A stretch of DNA of 64,000 nucleotides from contig OZ243107.1 in the NCBI GenBank assembly GCA_965212245.1, positions 1,488,001 through 1,552,000 on the forward strand, read 5' to 3'. Shown piece by piece: positions 15,999-24,496 of this stretch. The first letter of the stretch is position 1; every line of letters begins with the position of its first letter. A model generated the notes under the pieces. The model did not search any database. It saw only the letters and a program-made list of their open reading frames with translations, and was not told the DNA's origin. The DNA comes from CAKZNE01 sp040222435. Lineage in GTDB: Bacteria > Bacteroidota > Bacteroidia > Flavobacteriales > Schleiferiaceae. The translations under genes were made by a program, and so were the position numbers.

Positions 15999-17060
15999 TT
16001 AGTTTTTAAGGATTTTTTTGGTAAAAACCATTTGGTTGAGGGTAAAGCGAAGGGTGTAAAAACCAGGGTCAATAGCTCCTGATGCAAGGTTCTCCACCAG
16101 GGAGGTATTCAGGGAGGTATATTGAGCTACGGTAACGTTAGAGCCATTAATTACTTCTACGGTATAATCATTATTAGTATAATCTGTGCCGGTATATTGT
16201 ATCTTCATATAGTCCTGCACGGGGTTGGGAAACACATTAAAATCCTGTGCTACGCTTTCATAGGGTTGGGTTTCATATACCAGGGCGGGGTCGTAATACA
16301 ATTGCTGGTTGGAATAGCTCTTCACCTTGCGTTTAATGATACAATGCCCTTTTTCAGAAAGTAAGCGGGTAAAGCTCATTTTTAATACGGGAGCCAGGTA
16401 ACCCTGGCTGGTGAGTTGGTAGGATTTATAGGTATGATAGGGCTGATCGTATACCTCCTGGAGGCTCCGGGTGTTTACGGTATGCTCTGCAGGGTTCACA
16501 AAACTTTCTTCGTAGGCATTCCAAATGCGGTAACCTTCTGCATTTTGTTGTACCTGGAAACCGGCTTCCTGCAAATCATTGAGAGGTAACTCATTGTAGG
16601 CCGGAAAGGGTAAGGTGGGGAATAAGCCGTTTTCAATAAGTTTTTGCTGAAGGCTATCCTGTTCGGCTTTATATACGCTGCCGTGGGGCAAAGCCGAAAG
16701 TACTTCTCCGCCCGGGCCGTACATTAAAGAACTGTCCGGACTTACAAACACATAATCTACCGCATAATCCCAATCATTGCCACGGTCGGTATACAGAGTG
16801 GTTATCCTGGAAAAACGTTCAAGGTTGTGGTTGGTAACGTTTTGCATCCGTAATTTTTCTGTGTAAGGCTGGGTTTCAATCCAGTCCCATTCCGTTAAAG
16901 AATCAGTATATACAGTGTCCGGTAAAAGAAAGTCTACTTTTTCGTGAATGGTAAGGTCTGAATAGAAGTATTGTTCCTGAGTATTTAATTCCAGGTTCTG
17001 ACCACTGGAAACCAAATAAAAAGTCAGATTAAAAAGGAGTATAAATAAGACATTTTTCAT
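15999..17060 (-). CDS. exported protein with T9SS type A sorting domain
   Basis: 353 residues from the ATG at 17060, chosen because it starts the signal peptide MKNVLFILLFNLTFYLVSSGQ; the longer frame from 17093 adds a non-conserved leader. The middle has no family I know; it is rich in Tyr/Thr/Gln and mentions no enzymatic motif. The last 80 residues are a type A sorting domain: FPNPVQDYMKI, a beta-rich body, then GFYTLRFTLN and a final KKILKN. It should cross the outer membrane by T9SS and be attached or released at the surface. It is first gene of the lipase/propeller operon. Confidence 0.85.
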   Translation of the reverse strand: MKNVLFILLFNLTFYLVSSGQNLELNTQEQYFYSDLTIHEKVDFLLPDTVYTDSLTEWDWIETQPYTEKLRMQNVTNHNLERFSRITTLYTDRGNDWDYAVDYVFVSPDSSLMYGPGGEVLSALPHGSVYKAEQDSLQQKLIENGLFPTLPFPAYNELPLNDLQEAGFQVQQNAEGYRIWNAYEESFVNPAEHTVNTRSLQEVYDQPYHTYKSYQLTSQGYLAPVLKMSFTRLLSEKGHCIIKRKVKSYSNQQLYYDPALVYETQPYESVAQDFNVFPNPVQDYMKIQYTGTDYTNNDYTVEVINGSNVTVAQYTSLNTSLVENLASGAIDPGFYTLRFTLNQMVFTKKILKN

Positions 17061-17391
17061 AATCGATTTGGTTTTAAATTTTTGGTTACCCAAAGCTTAA
17101 AAAAGAATTTAAAAGATCTGTACGGAAAAATGCAAATCGCTGATTTATTTTTCGCAATATTTAAGACGGGAATTTTAAAACCTTTGATTTTTGTAAGGAT
17201 TTACTTCCTCATTTGCAAAATTCCGTACTCACTACATGATGTTGTACGGAATTTTGCAACAGGCTTGGAAAGTGCTTCCAGGAGGCCTTCTTCTTTTTTC
17301 CGGAAAAAGTATATGGTTTTCAGCTCTGAAAAAGAGGGTGTCGCAATATGAAATTTCCGGGATTTGCCATTTTCCGGAAGGGGTATAACAG
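17061..17391. other. intergenic region with inverted repeats, no gene
   Basis: About 330 bases between the T9SS operon start and the queA terminator. Both strands hold open frames of 70-89 codons, but they run through the inverted repeat and the terminator and show no coding character. Contents: the 16-bp inverted repeat at 17213-17259, a related single copy at 17120-17134 (GTACGGAAAAATGCA), a TTTTTCCGGAAAAA palindrome at 17293-17306 and two more TTTCCGG motifs near 17354 and 17371. The minus strand has AAGCTTTG near 17095, one base off the -7 consensus, for the T9SS operon. Confidence 0.6.
17213..17259. repeat. 16-bp perfect inverted repeat
   Basis: TTGCAAAATTCCGTAC (17213-17228) and GTACGGAATTTTGCAA (17244-17259) pair perfectly around a 15-nt loop. 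There is no T tract on either side, so it is not a typical terminator. A third, imperfect copy of the half-site lies at 17120-17134. It may be an operator, a small mobile-repeat remnant, or an RNA hairpin. Confidence 0.6.
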
Positions 17392-17423
17392 AAAAGCCCC
17401 CATGCTTTGGCATGGGGGCTTTT
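17392..17423 (-). terminator. intrinsic terminator after queA
   Basis: AAAAGCCCCCATGC and GCATGGGGGCTTTT form a perfect 14-bp stem with a TTTG loop, about 30 bases past the queA stop (17452). The flanking A and T runs make it usable in both directions. Confidence 0.9.
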
Positions 17424-17451
17424 ATCAGGGTTTTTAGTATGCTCAGATCTT

Positions 17452-18510
17452 TTATAAAATCAGCATGGCGTCTCCATAGCTCAGGAAACGGTATTCTTCT
17501 TTAATGGCTTCTTTGTAAGCTTCCATCATAAGGTCGTAACCAGCAAAAGCTGCGGTCATCATCATAAGTGTTGACTGGGGGGGGTGCAGGTTGGTGATCA
17601 TGCAATTAGGAATGGCAAACTCATAAGGCGGGAAGATGAATTTATTCGTCCATCCTTCATATTCCTTTAAACGTCCACCCGTTGAAACCGAACTTTCCAA
17701 AGCACGGAGACTGGTAGTGCCTACAGCACACACTTTTTTCTTACGGTTTATGGCGCGGTTTACCTTTTCTGCCGTATGATCATAAATCCAGAATTGCTCA
17801 CTATCCATTTTGTGTTTGCTCAGGTCTTCTACCTCTACCGGGCGAAAAGTTCCCAAACCTACATGGAGGGTAAGCTCTGCGAAATCAATTCCTTTGATCT
17901 CGAGGCGTTTCATTAGCTGCTTGCTGAAGTGCAGGCTGGCTACAGGAGCGGCTACCGCACCTTCCTTTTTAGCAAAAATGGACTGGAAACGTTCCTCATC
18001 CTCGTTGTCCGGGTCGCGCTGAATGTACTTGGGGAGGGGCGTTTGCCCTAATTCCTCAAGCTTGGAGCGGAACTCTTCGTATGATCCGTCATATAGAAAA
18101 CGCAGCGTACGGCCACGGGAAGTTGTATTGTCAATCACCTCGGCTACCAGACTATCGTCTTCCCCAAAATAGAGTTTATTACCGATCCGGATCTTACGGG
18201 CCGGATCTACCAATACGTCCCAAAGGCGGCTTTCTGAATTGAGTTCACGTAAAAGGAAAACCTCAATACGCGCTCCGGTTTTTTCTTTATTCCCGTACAT
18301 GCGGGCGGGAAAAACCTTAGTATTGTTCAATACCAGGGTGTCACCATCCTCAAAAATGTCTACTACATCTTTAAACATTTTGTGTTCAATAGTGCCTTTC
18401 TCACGGTTAAGGATCATGAGACGGCTCTCATCACGATGGGTGGTGGGTCTTTCGGCAATAAGTTCTTTAGGAAGCTTATAACTGAAATGTGAAAGTTTCA
18501 TCTTCTTCAT
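17452..18510 (-). CDS. queA: S-adenosylmethionine:tRNA ribosyltransferase-isomerase QueA
   Basis: 352 residues, full family length. It transfers and isomerises the ribose of SAM onto 7-aminomethyl-7-deazaguanine in tRNA to give epoxyqueuosine. Seen: N-terminal FSYKLPKELIAERPTTHRDESRLM, LVLNNTKVFPARM, the HVGLGTFRPVEVEDLSKHKMDSE block, and the C-terminal GWTNKFIFPPYEF and TNLHPPQSTLMMMTAAFAG. A second in-frame ATG lies at 18501, three codons in; either could be used. QueG, the next enzyme of the same pathway, is at 59853-60788. Confidence 0.97.
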   Translation of the reverse strand: MKKMKLSHFSYKLPKELIAERPTTHRDESRLMILNREKGTIEHKMFKDVVDIFEDGDTLVLNNTKVFPARMYGNKEKTGARIEVFLLRELNSESRLWDVLVDPARKIRIGNKLYFGEDDSLVAEVIDNTTSRGRTLRFLYDGSYEEFRSKLEELGQTPLPKYIQRDPDNEDEERFQSIFAKKEGAVAAPVASLHFSKQLMKRLEIKGIDFAELTLHVGLGTFRPVEVEDLSKHKMDSEQFWIYDHTAEKVNRAINRKKKVCAVGTTSLRALESSVSTGGRLKEYEGWTNKFIFPPYEFAIPNCMITNLHPPQSTLMMMTAAFAGYDLMMEAYKEAIKEEYRFLSYGDAMLIL

Positions 18511-18561
18511 AGCTTACGGGCTTTGAAAAGTTATTAAATTAATAAAATAATTGAAGGGCGG

Positions 18562-18569
18562 CAAAACTA
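18562..18569 (-). promoter_or_regulatory. predicted queA promoter -7 element
   Basis: Minus strand TAGTTTTG, a full TAnnTTTG match. TTG triplets lie 16 and 22 nt upstream. The leader to the queA ATG would be about 45 nt, AT-rich, with no structure noted. Confidence 0.5.
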
Positions 18570-18627
18570 CTATAATTAATTGATCCAATGCCAAAAAGTT
18601 CAGGGTGCGGTGCTGTAAATTGCTTTT

Positions 18628-19263
18628 TTAATCGCTAAAACGGTTACGTATAAGATGGTGGAAGCGCAGTTCATACTCTTCTTTCTGGCTCCAGTCGTAA
18701 TCTGGTTTCACCACACTTTCAATAAAGTTTTCCGCTTCCTCAAAACTGGCAAAAGTATTAAGCTGGGAGAGCACGCGGTTAAAGTCTTCCTGAGCTCCGC
18801 CAAAAAGGTGTTTTACAAAAGCTATACGGTCATTTAACCCAATGCGGAGTGAGCCGCTTCCAAAACGATCGTTCAGAGAGTGTGGACGTTGTTTTACCGT
18901 ATCCGGATCAAAAGCTTTTTCGCTACTCATTTTATGAGGGCCGGCTTCTTCTTCAGGGGTGGTGTCATCAACCAGTTCTTTTTCTGGCACGGGGCTCTCG
19001 TTAATAAATTCAGGTTCGGGTTTTTCCTGAGGTTCCGGTTTTTGCTCTGAAACCTTTTCTGAAGTTACTTCTGCTTCACCAATGGCAAAGTTCACCGTAT
19101 CTGGTTCCTTTTCTTTTTCGGCTTCCTGAAGGTAATTGATTACCAGCAGTTTTTCATATAACATCTGCACCTGGGTAAGAGAGTCCAGGATTGCCTCCGG
19201 GCTGGTATCACCTATAATTTTTTTGCAGAGTTCCCGTAATTCCTTTTGCACTTGTTCCTCCAT
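18628..19263 (-). CDS. conserved acidic protein of unknown function
   Basis: 211 residues. N-terminal helical region (1-50), a low-complexity linker rich in Glu, Pro and Lys (about 50-120), and a compact C-terminal domain from about 125 (SLNDRFGSGSLRIGLNDRI, FVKHLFGG, NRVLSQLNTF, ENFIESVVKPDYDW). From memory this C-terminal block is conserved across Bacteroidota but has no assigned function. No signal peptide and no membrane segment, so cytoplasmic. It is divergent from tdk, with 60 bases between start codons. Confidence 0.75.
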   Translation of the reverse strand: MEEQVQKELRELCKKIIGDTSPEAILDSLTQVQMLYEKLLVINYLQEAEKEKEPDTVNFAIGEAEVTSEKVSEQKPEPQEKPEPEFINESPVPEKELVDDTTPEEEAGPHKMSSEKAFDPDTVKQRPHSLNDRFGSGSLRIGLNDRIAFVKHLFGGAQEDFNRVLSQLNTFASFEEAENFIESVVKPDYDWSQKEEYELRFHHLIRNRFSD

Positions 19264-19283
19264 GGAGTTGCCTTATCTTTCAG

Positions 19284-19291
19284 TAGTTTTG
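19284..19291 (+). promoter_or_regulatory. predicted tdk promoter -7 element
   Basis: TAGTTTTG matches TAnnTTTG and lies 32 nt before the tdk ATG at 19324. A TTG is only 13 nt upstream, which is short. It would serve tdk and the murF-alr gene that follows three bases after tdk. Confidence 0.45.
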
Positions 19292-19323
19292 TACGTTTAG
19301 TATTGACGCTTGGAAAGTACAAA

Positions 19324-19905
19324 ATGTTTCTTGAAAACCCCGTAAACCAACATAATCCCTGCGGCTGGATAGAGGTGATATGCGGCTCTATGTTCAGCGG
19401 AAAAACCGAAGAACTGATCCGCAGGATGAAAAGAGCCCAGTTTGCCACCCAGTCTGTAGAAATATTTAAACCTATTGTAGATACCCGCTACGCGGAAGGA
19501 GATGTGGTAAGCCATGATATGAACTCCATTAGATGTACACCAATAGAGAGCAGTTCCAATATGCTCATACTGGGTGACGGTGTGGATGTAATAGGTGTGG
19601 ATGAAGCCCAGTTTTTTGATGATGGTATTGTAGAGGTGTGCAATGAGTTAGCCAACCGCGGCAGCCGCGTTATAGTAGCGGGTCTGGATATGGATTTTAA
19701 GGGTAAACCTTTTGGCCCTATGCCTAACCTGATGGCTACCGCAGAATATGTAACTAAGGTGCATGCCATTTGTGTAAAAACCGGAGATCTGGCACATTAT
19801 TCCCATCGTAAAGCAGCAGGAGAAAAGCAGGTTTTACTTGGCGAAAAAGAAGAGTATGAACCTTTAAGCCGGGGTGCTTTTAACCAGGTGATGAAAAAGC
19901 GGTAG
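19324..19905 (+). CDS. tdk: thymidine kinase, type II, without most zinc ligands
   Basis: 193 residues from the ATG at 19324; the frame is open further upstream but that part is non-conserved and crosses the promoter. It phosphorylates thymidine for dTTP salvage. P-loop GSMFSGKTEEL, Walker B-like DEAQFFDDG, and the lasso region PLSRGAF. The enzyme normally holds a structural zinc with two Cys pairs; here the first pair reads CVKT and the second SRGA, so three of four ligands are missing. The remaining fold motifs are intact. It is followed after three bases by murF-alr, so they share an operon. Confidence 0.95.
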   Translation: MFLENPVNQHNPCGWIEVICGSMFSGKTEELIRRMKRAQFATQSVEIFKPIVDTRYAEGDVVSHDMNSIRCTPIESSSNMLILGDGVDVIGVDEAQFFDDGIVEVCNELANRGSRVIVAGLDMDFKGKPFGPMPNLMATAEYVTKVHAICVKTGDLAHYSHRKAAGEKQVLLGEKEEYEPLSRGAFNQVMKKR

Positions 19906-19908
19906 GTC

Positions 19909-22371
19909 ATGCACTATACCGTATCCGAAATAAAAGAGATTATACCGGCAAAAGGGTTGCTCTGTGCACCGGACACGATCATTCACAACTATTTGTATGA
20001 TTCGCGCAGAATGCGTTTTGTGGAACATACACTGTTCATAGCTATCCATGGCCGGCAACATAACGGACATGATTACATCACAGACTTGTATGAAAAGGGT
20101 ATCCGTAATTTTCTGGTAGAGCATGTGCCTCCTCAACTGGAAGGTAAGGCTAACTTTCTACAGGTTAAGAACAGCCTGGCTGCATTTCAGCAGCTCGCTA
20201 TCCACACCCGTTCCAGGTCAGAGGCTACAATAATAGCCATAACGGGGAGTAATGGTAAAACCATTGTAAAGGAATGGCTTTATCAGGTGCTCAAGGAGAG
20301 ATACAGTATCACTAAAACTCCCAAGAGCTACAATAGCCAGTTGGGGGTGCCTTTATCGGTATTAAAGCTTAACGGAAATGAGGACTATGCCATTTTTGAG
20401 GCAGGCATCAGTGAACCCGGAGAGATGCAAAACCTGCAGAAAATAGTACGGCCACAGTGGGGCCTCTTTACTAATATAGGTTCAGCGCATCAGGAATATT
20501 TTGAAAATCTGCCTCAAAAAGTAAATGAGAAATTACAGCTTTTTAAAGATGTAAAAGGGCTGGTATACTGCTATGATCATAAAGAAGTGGCAGCAGCGAT
20601 TGATCACTTTGATTTTGACACTGAGCCCGATATCTGGAGTTGGTCTTTAAAAGGGGGAAAGGCGAGTATTGCTTTTCAGTTAGACCCCATAACACAGGAG
20701 GTTCAATTTGATTGGAAAGGACAGACGCACCATATCCCTTTTCTGTTTAAAGATGAAGCTTCGGTTGAAAATGCTCTGCATGTGCTAACCATGGCCCTGG
20801 CCCTGGGAGAACGTGTGGAGGATATGGCTTTAAAATTACCCTTACTGGAACCGGTATCCATGCGGCTGGAATTGAAGTCGGGCCGCTGGAATACCATACT
20901 GGTGAACGATGCGTATAATGCCGATCTGGAGTCTCTGAAGATAGGATTGGAATTTTTCACACAACAACTGCAAGGACGTACACTGGGGCTTGTGCTCAGT
21001 GATATGCTGGAAACCGGAGATGACCGCGGAGAACTATACCGTAAAGTAGCCGATATTCTGAACCAGTTTGCATTGGAAAAAGTGTTTACCGTTGGTACAG
21101 AAAGCAGCGTACTTTCTGAGTATTACACCGGAGTTCATGAGCATTACGATTCCACTGCGGAGTTTCTGAAGCATATCAATAGCGAAAATTTTCAGGGAAT
21201 GGGAATTTTACTGAAAGGCGCCCGTGTTTTTCGCTTTGAAAAAATAGACCATTACCTCACTGAAAAATCACATGAAACGGTACTGGAAGTACATTTAAAC
21301 CGCTTGGTGGACAATCTGAATTTTTACCGCAGTAAACTCAGTGAAGGGGTGAAAATCATGGCTATGGTCAAGGCCTTTGGTTATGGGGCAGGTTTGTATG
21401 AGATATCCTCACTGTTGCAGTTCCATAAGATAAATTACCTGGCGGTAGCGTATGCCGATGAAGGTATGGCTTTACGCAGATCAGGTATTGAAATGCCAAT
21501 TCTGGTACTCAATACAGAGATATCTGCTCTGGACCACCTATTGGACTTTAATCTGGAGCCGGAGGTGTACAGCTTCCGTATTCTATCCGCCTTAAGGGAG
21601 AAGGTGAATGCTTCAACCACGGATGAAGTTTTACCGGTGCATATCAAGCTGGAAACCGGAATGCATCGCCTGGGTTTTGAAAAAGCCGAGCTTCCGGAAC
21701 TGATAGAAAAGATTAAAGCCATTCCCCGTATCCGGGTGCAAACGGTATTATCGCACCTGGCTGCGTCTGATGATCCGCAGGAAGCAGATTTTACCCGTCA
21801 GCAGATTGCTGATTTTGAGGAAATGACCGGAATTTTAAAAGAAGGTCTTGGCTATAAATTTGACCGTCATATCCTTAACTCTTCCGGTATAAGCAATTTT
21901 CCCCAGGCGCACTTTGAAATGGTACGGTTGGGGATTGGCCTGTACGGTGTAAGTGGTAGCGAAGCCGACAGGCCTTATCTTAAAGCAGTAAGCAGTCTCA
22001 AGGCTACCGTGTCACAACTAAAATCTCTTTCCAGGGGTGAGAGTCTTGGCTATGGTCGCGCGTACATTGCGGAGAAAGACCGTACGATTGCCGTTATTTC
22101 GCTTGGTTATGCCGATGGTTTTAGAAGGAGCTTGAGCCATGGAGTTGGAGAGGTGGTGATCAACAAAAAAAGATACCCGGTAGTGGGTCGGGTATGTATG
22201 GATATGGCTATGGTAGATGTGTCTGATGGTGGTGTGCAGGAGGGTGATGAGGTAGAAGTGTTTGGCCCTGGGATAAGTTTATATGAACTGGCAGATAAAA
22301 TGGACACTATCCCTTATGAGGTACTGGCCTCCATCTCCCAGAGAGTAAAGAGAATCTACCTGATGGAATAA
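19909..22371 (+). CDS. murF/alr: bifunctional MurF ligase / alanine racemase
   Basis: 820 residues. The N-terminal half (about 1-450) is UDP-MurNAc-tripeptide:D-Ala-D-Ala ligase: ATP loop TGSNGKTIVKEW, FEAGISEPGEM, TNIGSAHQEYF, and NDAYNADLESL. The C-terminal half (about 452-820) is a fold-III alanine racemase: PLP lysine in MVKAFGYGAG (near residue 487), HIKLETGMHRLGF, LSHLAASDD, RLGIGLYG, LGYADGF and RVCMDMAMVDVSD. One polypeptide would both make D-Ala and add D-Ala-D-Ala to the muropeptide. The usual racemase motif VKANAYGHG is VKAFGYGAG here. The fusion is known from Bacteroidota. It is convergent with the DUF4287 gene, 6 bases apart. Confidence 0.95.
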   Translation: MHYTVSEIKEIIPAKGLLCAPDTIIHNYLYDSRRMRFVEHTLFIAIHGRQHNGHDYITDLYEKGIRNFLVEHVPPQLEGKANFLQVKNSLAAFQQLAIHTRSRSEATIIAITGSNGKTIVKEWLYQVLKERYSITKTPKSYNSQLGVPLSVLKLNGNEDYAIFEAGISEPGEMQNLQKIVRPQWGLFTNIGSAHQEYFENLPQKVNEKLQLFKDVKGLVYCYDHKEVAAAIDHFDFDTEPDIWSWSLKGGKASIAFQLDPITQEVQFDWKGQTHHIPFLFKDEASVENALHVLTMALALGERVEDMALKLPLLEPVSMRLELKSGRWNTILVNDAYNADLESLKIGLEFFTQQLQGRTLGLVLSDMLETGDDRGELYRKVADILNQFALEKVFTVGTESSVLSEYYTGVHEHYDSTAEFLKHINSENFQGMGILLKGARVFRFEKIDHYLTEKSHETVLEVHLNRLVDNLNFYRSKLSEGVKIMAMVKAFGYGAGLYEISSLLQFHKINYLAVAYADEGMALRRSGIEMPILVLNTEISALDHLLDFNLEPEVYSFRILSALREKVNASTTDEVLPVHIKLETGMHRLGFEKAELPELIEKIKAIPRIRVQTVLSHLAASDDPQEADFTRQQIADFEEMTGILKEGLGYKFDRHILNSSGISNFPQAHFEMVRLGIGLYGVSGSEADRPYLKAVSSLKATVSQLKSLSRGESLGYGRAYIAEKDRTIAVISLGYADGFRRSLSHGVGEVVINKKRYPVVGRVCMDMAMVDVSDGGVQEGDEVEVFGPGISLYELADKMDTIPYEVLASISQRVKRIYLME

Positions 22372-22377
22372 ACCCGG

Positions 22378-22920
22378 TTATCCGGCTTGTTCGTAAGCTT
22401 TGTATAACCACTGTATCAATTGCTCATCCACTGCATCAGTTTCGCTTAATCTTACCCGGTGGCTTACCATGGTGTTCCAGCTCCCTGAGCTTTCCAGTTT
22501 ACCTTCAGGCTTCTTATCCTTCAGATGAATGCCTACATCCAGACGTGTTTTGGCAGAGGGTTGTATCAGTCCAAATTGTTTTTTCCGCCTGAGGCTCACG
22601 TAGGCCTTTTTGGGTGCCACCTCCACATCGTCTCCAAAATTTCTGATGGCTGTAATAAGCTGGTTATAAAGTGGTTTCAGGTGCTCTTTGCCGGTGTATT
22701 GTACACTTATCAGGTCCGTATTATCAGCAGAACCGGCATCACTGCCTTTAGCTTTATGGGCAACCAGGTTGGCATAGCCATGGGTTAAACCGTGTTGTTC
22801 TTTTAAGTACTTGATAAGCTCTCCGTGTTTGGAGTACCCTGACTTCCGGGCAATTTCCAGCCATTCGGCAAAAGTTTTGCCGGTTTTGTTCTCCAGGTTC
22901 TGTATCATTTTATCTTCCAT
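22378..22920 (-). CDS. DUF4287 plus DUF5655 protein
   Basis: 180 residues. The first 65 residues match the DUF4287 pattern (ENKTGKTFAEWLEIARKSG, HGELIKYLKEQHGLTHGYAN) and the rest the DUF5655 pattern (PLYNQLITAIRNFGDDVEVAP, AYVSLRRKKQFGLIQPS, RLDVGIHL). Both are cytoplasmic domains of unknown biochemical function that often occur together. No catalytic residues can be assigned. It lies 30 bases downstream of the DUF1761 gene on the same strand, likely co-transcribed. Confidence 0.85.
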   Translation of the reverse strand: MEDKMIQNLENKTGKTFAEWLEIARKSGYSKHGELIKYLKEQHGLTHGYANLVAHKAKGSDAGSADNTDLISVQYTGKEHLKPLYNQLITAIRNFGDDVEVAPKKAYVSLRRKKQFGLIQPSAKTRLDVGIHLKDKKPEGKLESSGSWNTMVSHRVRLSETDAVDEQLIQWLYKAYEQAG

Positions 22921-22950
22921 GATTCTTTTGCTTTGGGTTATACAAAAGTG

Positions 22951-23343
22951 TTAGCGCCACAATCCGATAATAAAGCCCTTAAGGGTAAAGGCTATCAAAA
23001 GGTATCCGCAATTTATGAGAATATAGGTCAGGTTCTTCCACTCAAACAAGGCGATGATCACCAGGCCGGCAGCGGCCCACACTCCGGCCAGGAATCCGGC
23101 CGTGACACCCCAGGCAGCATCGGTTCCTTCTTCACCCAAAAAGGCGGCCAGATTGTAGGATATAATAAGAGCCATAAGTAAGGTGAGGCCAAAGACCCTG
23201 GTCTGTCCTCCTTTAAGGTTTTCTTCACGAAGTCCCGTAGCTTTTAGCCAGGGCCGGTAAAACAACAGGGGAGAGAACCATAAGGCTCCCACCAGCAGGT
23301 CTGAAATTGCGGCTACAATTACCGCCAGATGATTTATTTCCAT
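22951..23343 (-). CDS. DUF1761 family membrane protein
   Basis: 130 residues, four predicted membrane helices (about 5-25, 50-70, 78-98, 105-128). The N-terminus INHLAVIVAAISDLLVGALWFSPLLF is typical of DUF1761. Function unknown. It has the best consensus promoter in the window (see 23380-23410), which overlaps the upstream region of the divergent histidine kinase gene. Confidence 0.85.
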   Translation of the reverse strand: MEINHLAVIVAAISDLLVGALWFSPLLFYRPWLKATGLREENLKGGQTRVFGLTLLMALIISYNLAAFLGEEGTDAAWGVTAGFLAGVWAAAGLVIIALFEWKNLTYILINCGYLLIAFTLKGFIIGLWR

Positions 23344-23379
23344 GATTTAAGTTTTTTTAAAGACTTTTGAAGTGTAGGT

Positions 23380-23410
23380 CAAACCTATGCAGGGTAGTGC
23401 ATAAACCCAA
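23380..23410 (-). promoter_or_regulatory. predicted promoter of the DUF1761-DUF4287 operon
   Basis: On the minus strand a TTG at 23410-23408 is followed by 20 nt and TAGGTTTG (23387-23380), matching the Bacteroidota layout TTG-N17-23-TAnnTTTG. The leader would be about 30 nt. The -33 element is only 7 bases from the start codon of the divergent kinase gene, so the two transcription units probably interfere. Confidence 0.6.
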
Positions 23411-23416
23411 TTAAAA

Positions 23417-24496
23417 ATGACCGAAGCCGGAAAAAACAATACTGAACATGGACATGGAGCTACCAGCCTTATTGCCACACGGCAGGTTATTGATGATAAA
23501 CTGATCCGCTGGATCGGAATTCCCCTCTTTGGCCTGGGGATTCCTAACCTCACCGGTCTTTTCGGAAATCTTGGCTATGGTGATCTTTATTACTGGTTAG
23601 GGTATATATATTTTGTAGGCCTTAGCTGGTCTATCTGGATGGGAAACCGCTGGCTGCTCTTTCAGCAGCGCAAACATTGGGATTGGTTTAGCAATCCGGT
23701 TCAAAAGCTTTTAGTACTAATCAGCGCTAACGTTTTTTATACTTTTCCACTTACGGTAGCATGGATATCAGGCTGGTATTATTTTGCAGCTATGCCGGTA
23801 GATTGGGATGCTATTTATACGGTTACCCTGATGAATGTCATCTGTGTGATCTTCGTTACACATTCCTATGAGACTGTATTTCTTATCCGCGAAAGGGAAG
23901 GCGATGCTTTAAGCCTGGCTAATAATGAAAAAGCACGTGCTTTGGCAGAGTTAGAGGCATTAAAAAATCAGGTAGATCCCCATTTTCTGTTTAATTCGCT
24001 TAACACCCTCAGTCATCTCATTGAGGATAGCCCGGAAAAAGCCTTGAAGTTTAACGAACGCCTGGCTGATGTTTATCGCTACATTCTCATGAGCAAAGGA
24101 AAAAACCTGGTATGGTTGCAGGAAGAACTTACGTTTTTACAGAATTATATTTTTTTAGTGCAACTGCGTTTTGGGGATAGCCTGATCCTGCAGCAAGAAT
24201 TTGAAGAGGGGCACAGTAATTACCTGATCCCGCCTATTGCCTTGCAAACCCTGGCCGAAAATGCGATTAAGCACAACGAATTTGATGAAACAAAACCCAT
24301 GTACCTGAATTTGAAAAAACGGGGATCAGATTTGTATTTTAGTAATCCCAAATATCCCCGGCAAACTCCGGTAACCTCTACAAGAAAGGGGCTTATCAAC
24401 CTGTCCGAGCGATTTAAACTGCTGGTAGAGAAGGATATTGAGATAAAAGACAAGCCAAATAAGTTTCATGTTAAACTACCCTTGGTTTCTGCCTGA
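23417..24496 (+). CDS. LytS-type sensor histidine kinase
   Basis: 359 residues. Four N-terminal membrane helices between about 25 and 150, a short coiled-coil linker (LSLANNEKARALAELEALKNQ), then the His_kinase domain with DPHFLFNSLNTLSHL, where the His is the phospho-acceptor, and a degenerate HATPase domain (ALQTLAENAIKHN and KGLINLSERFKL). There is no extracytoplasmic sensor domain, so it probably senses within the membrane. Its TGA overlaps the ATG of the response regulator by one base, making them a cognate pair. Confidence 0.93.
   Translation: MTEAGKNNTEHGHGATSLIATRQVIDDKLIRWIGIPLFGLGIPNLTGLFGNLGYGDLYYWLGYIYFVGLSWSIWMGNRWLLFQQRKHWDWFSNPVQKLLVLISANVFYTFPLTVAWISGWYYFAAMPVDWDAIYTVTLMNVICVIFVTHSYETVFLIREREGDALSLANNEKARALAELEALKNQVDPHFLFNSLNTLSHLIEDSPEKALKFNERLADVYRYILMSKGKNLVWLQEELTFLQNYIFLVQLRFGDSLILQQEFEEGHSNYLIPPIALQTLAENAIKHNEFDETKPMYLNLKKRGSDLYFSNPKYPRQTPVTSTRKGLINLSERFKLLVEKDIEIKDKPNKFHVKLPLVSA

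Noticed and set aside
17082..17413. Open frames of 89 (plus) and 70 (minus) codons upstream of the T9SS operon
   Set aside because: They run through the 16-bp inverted repeat and, for the minus one, the queA terminator; no start signal and no conserved residues.
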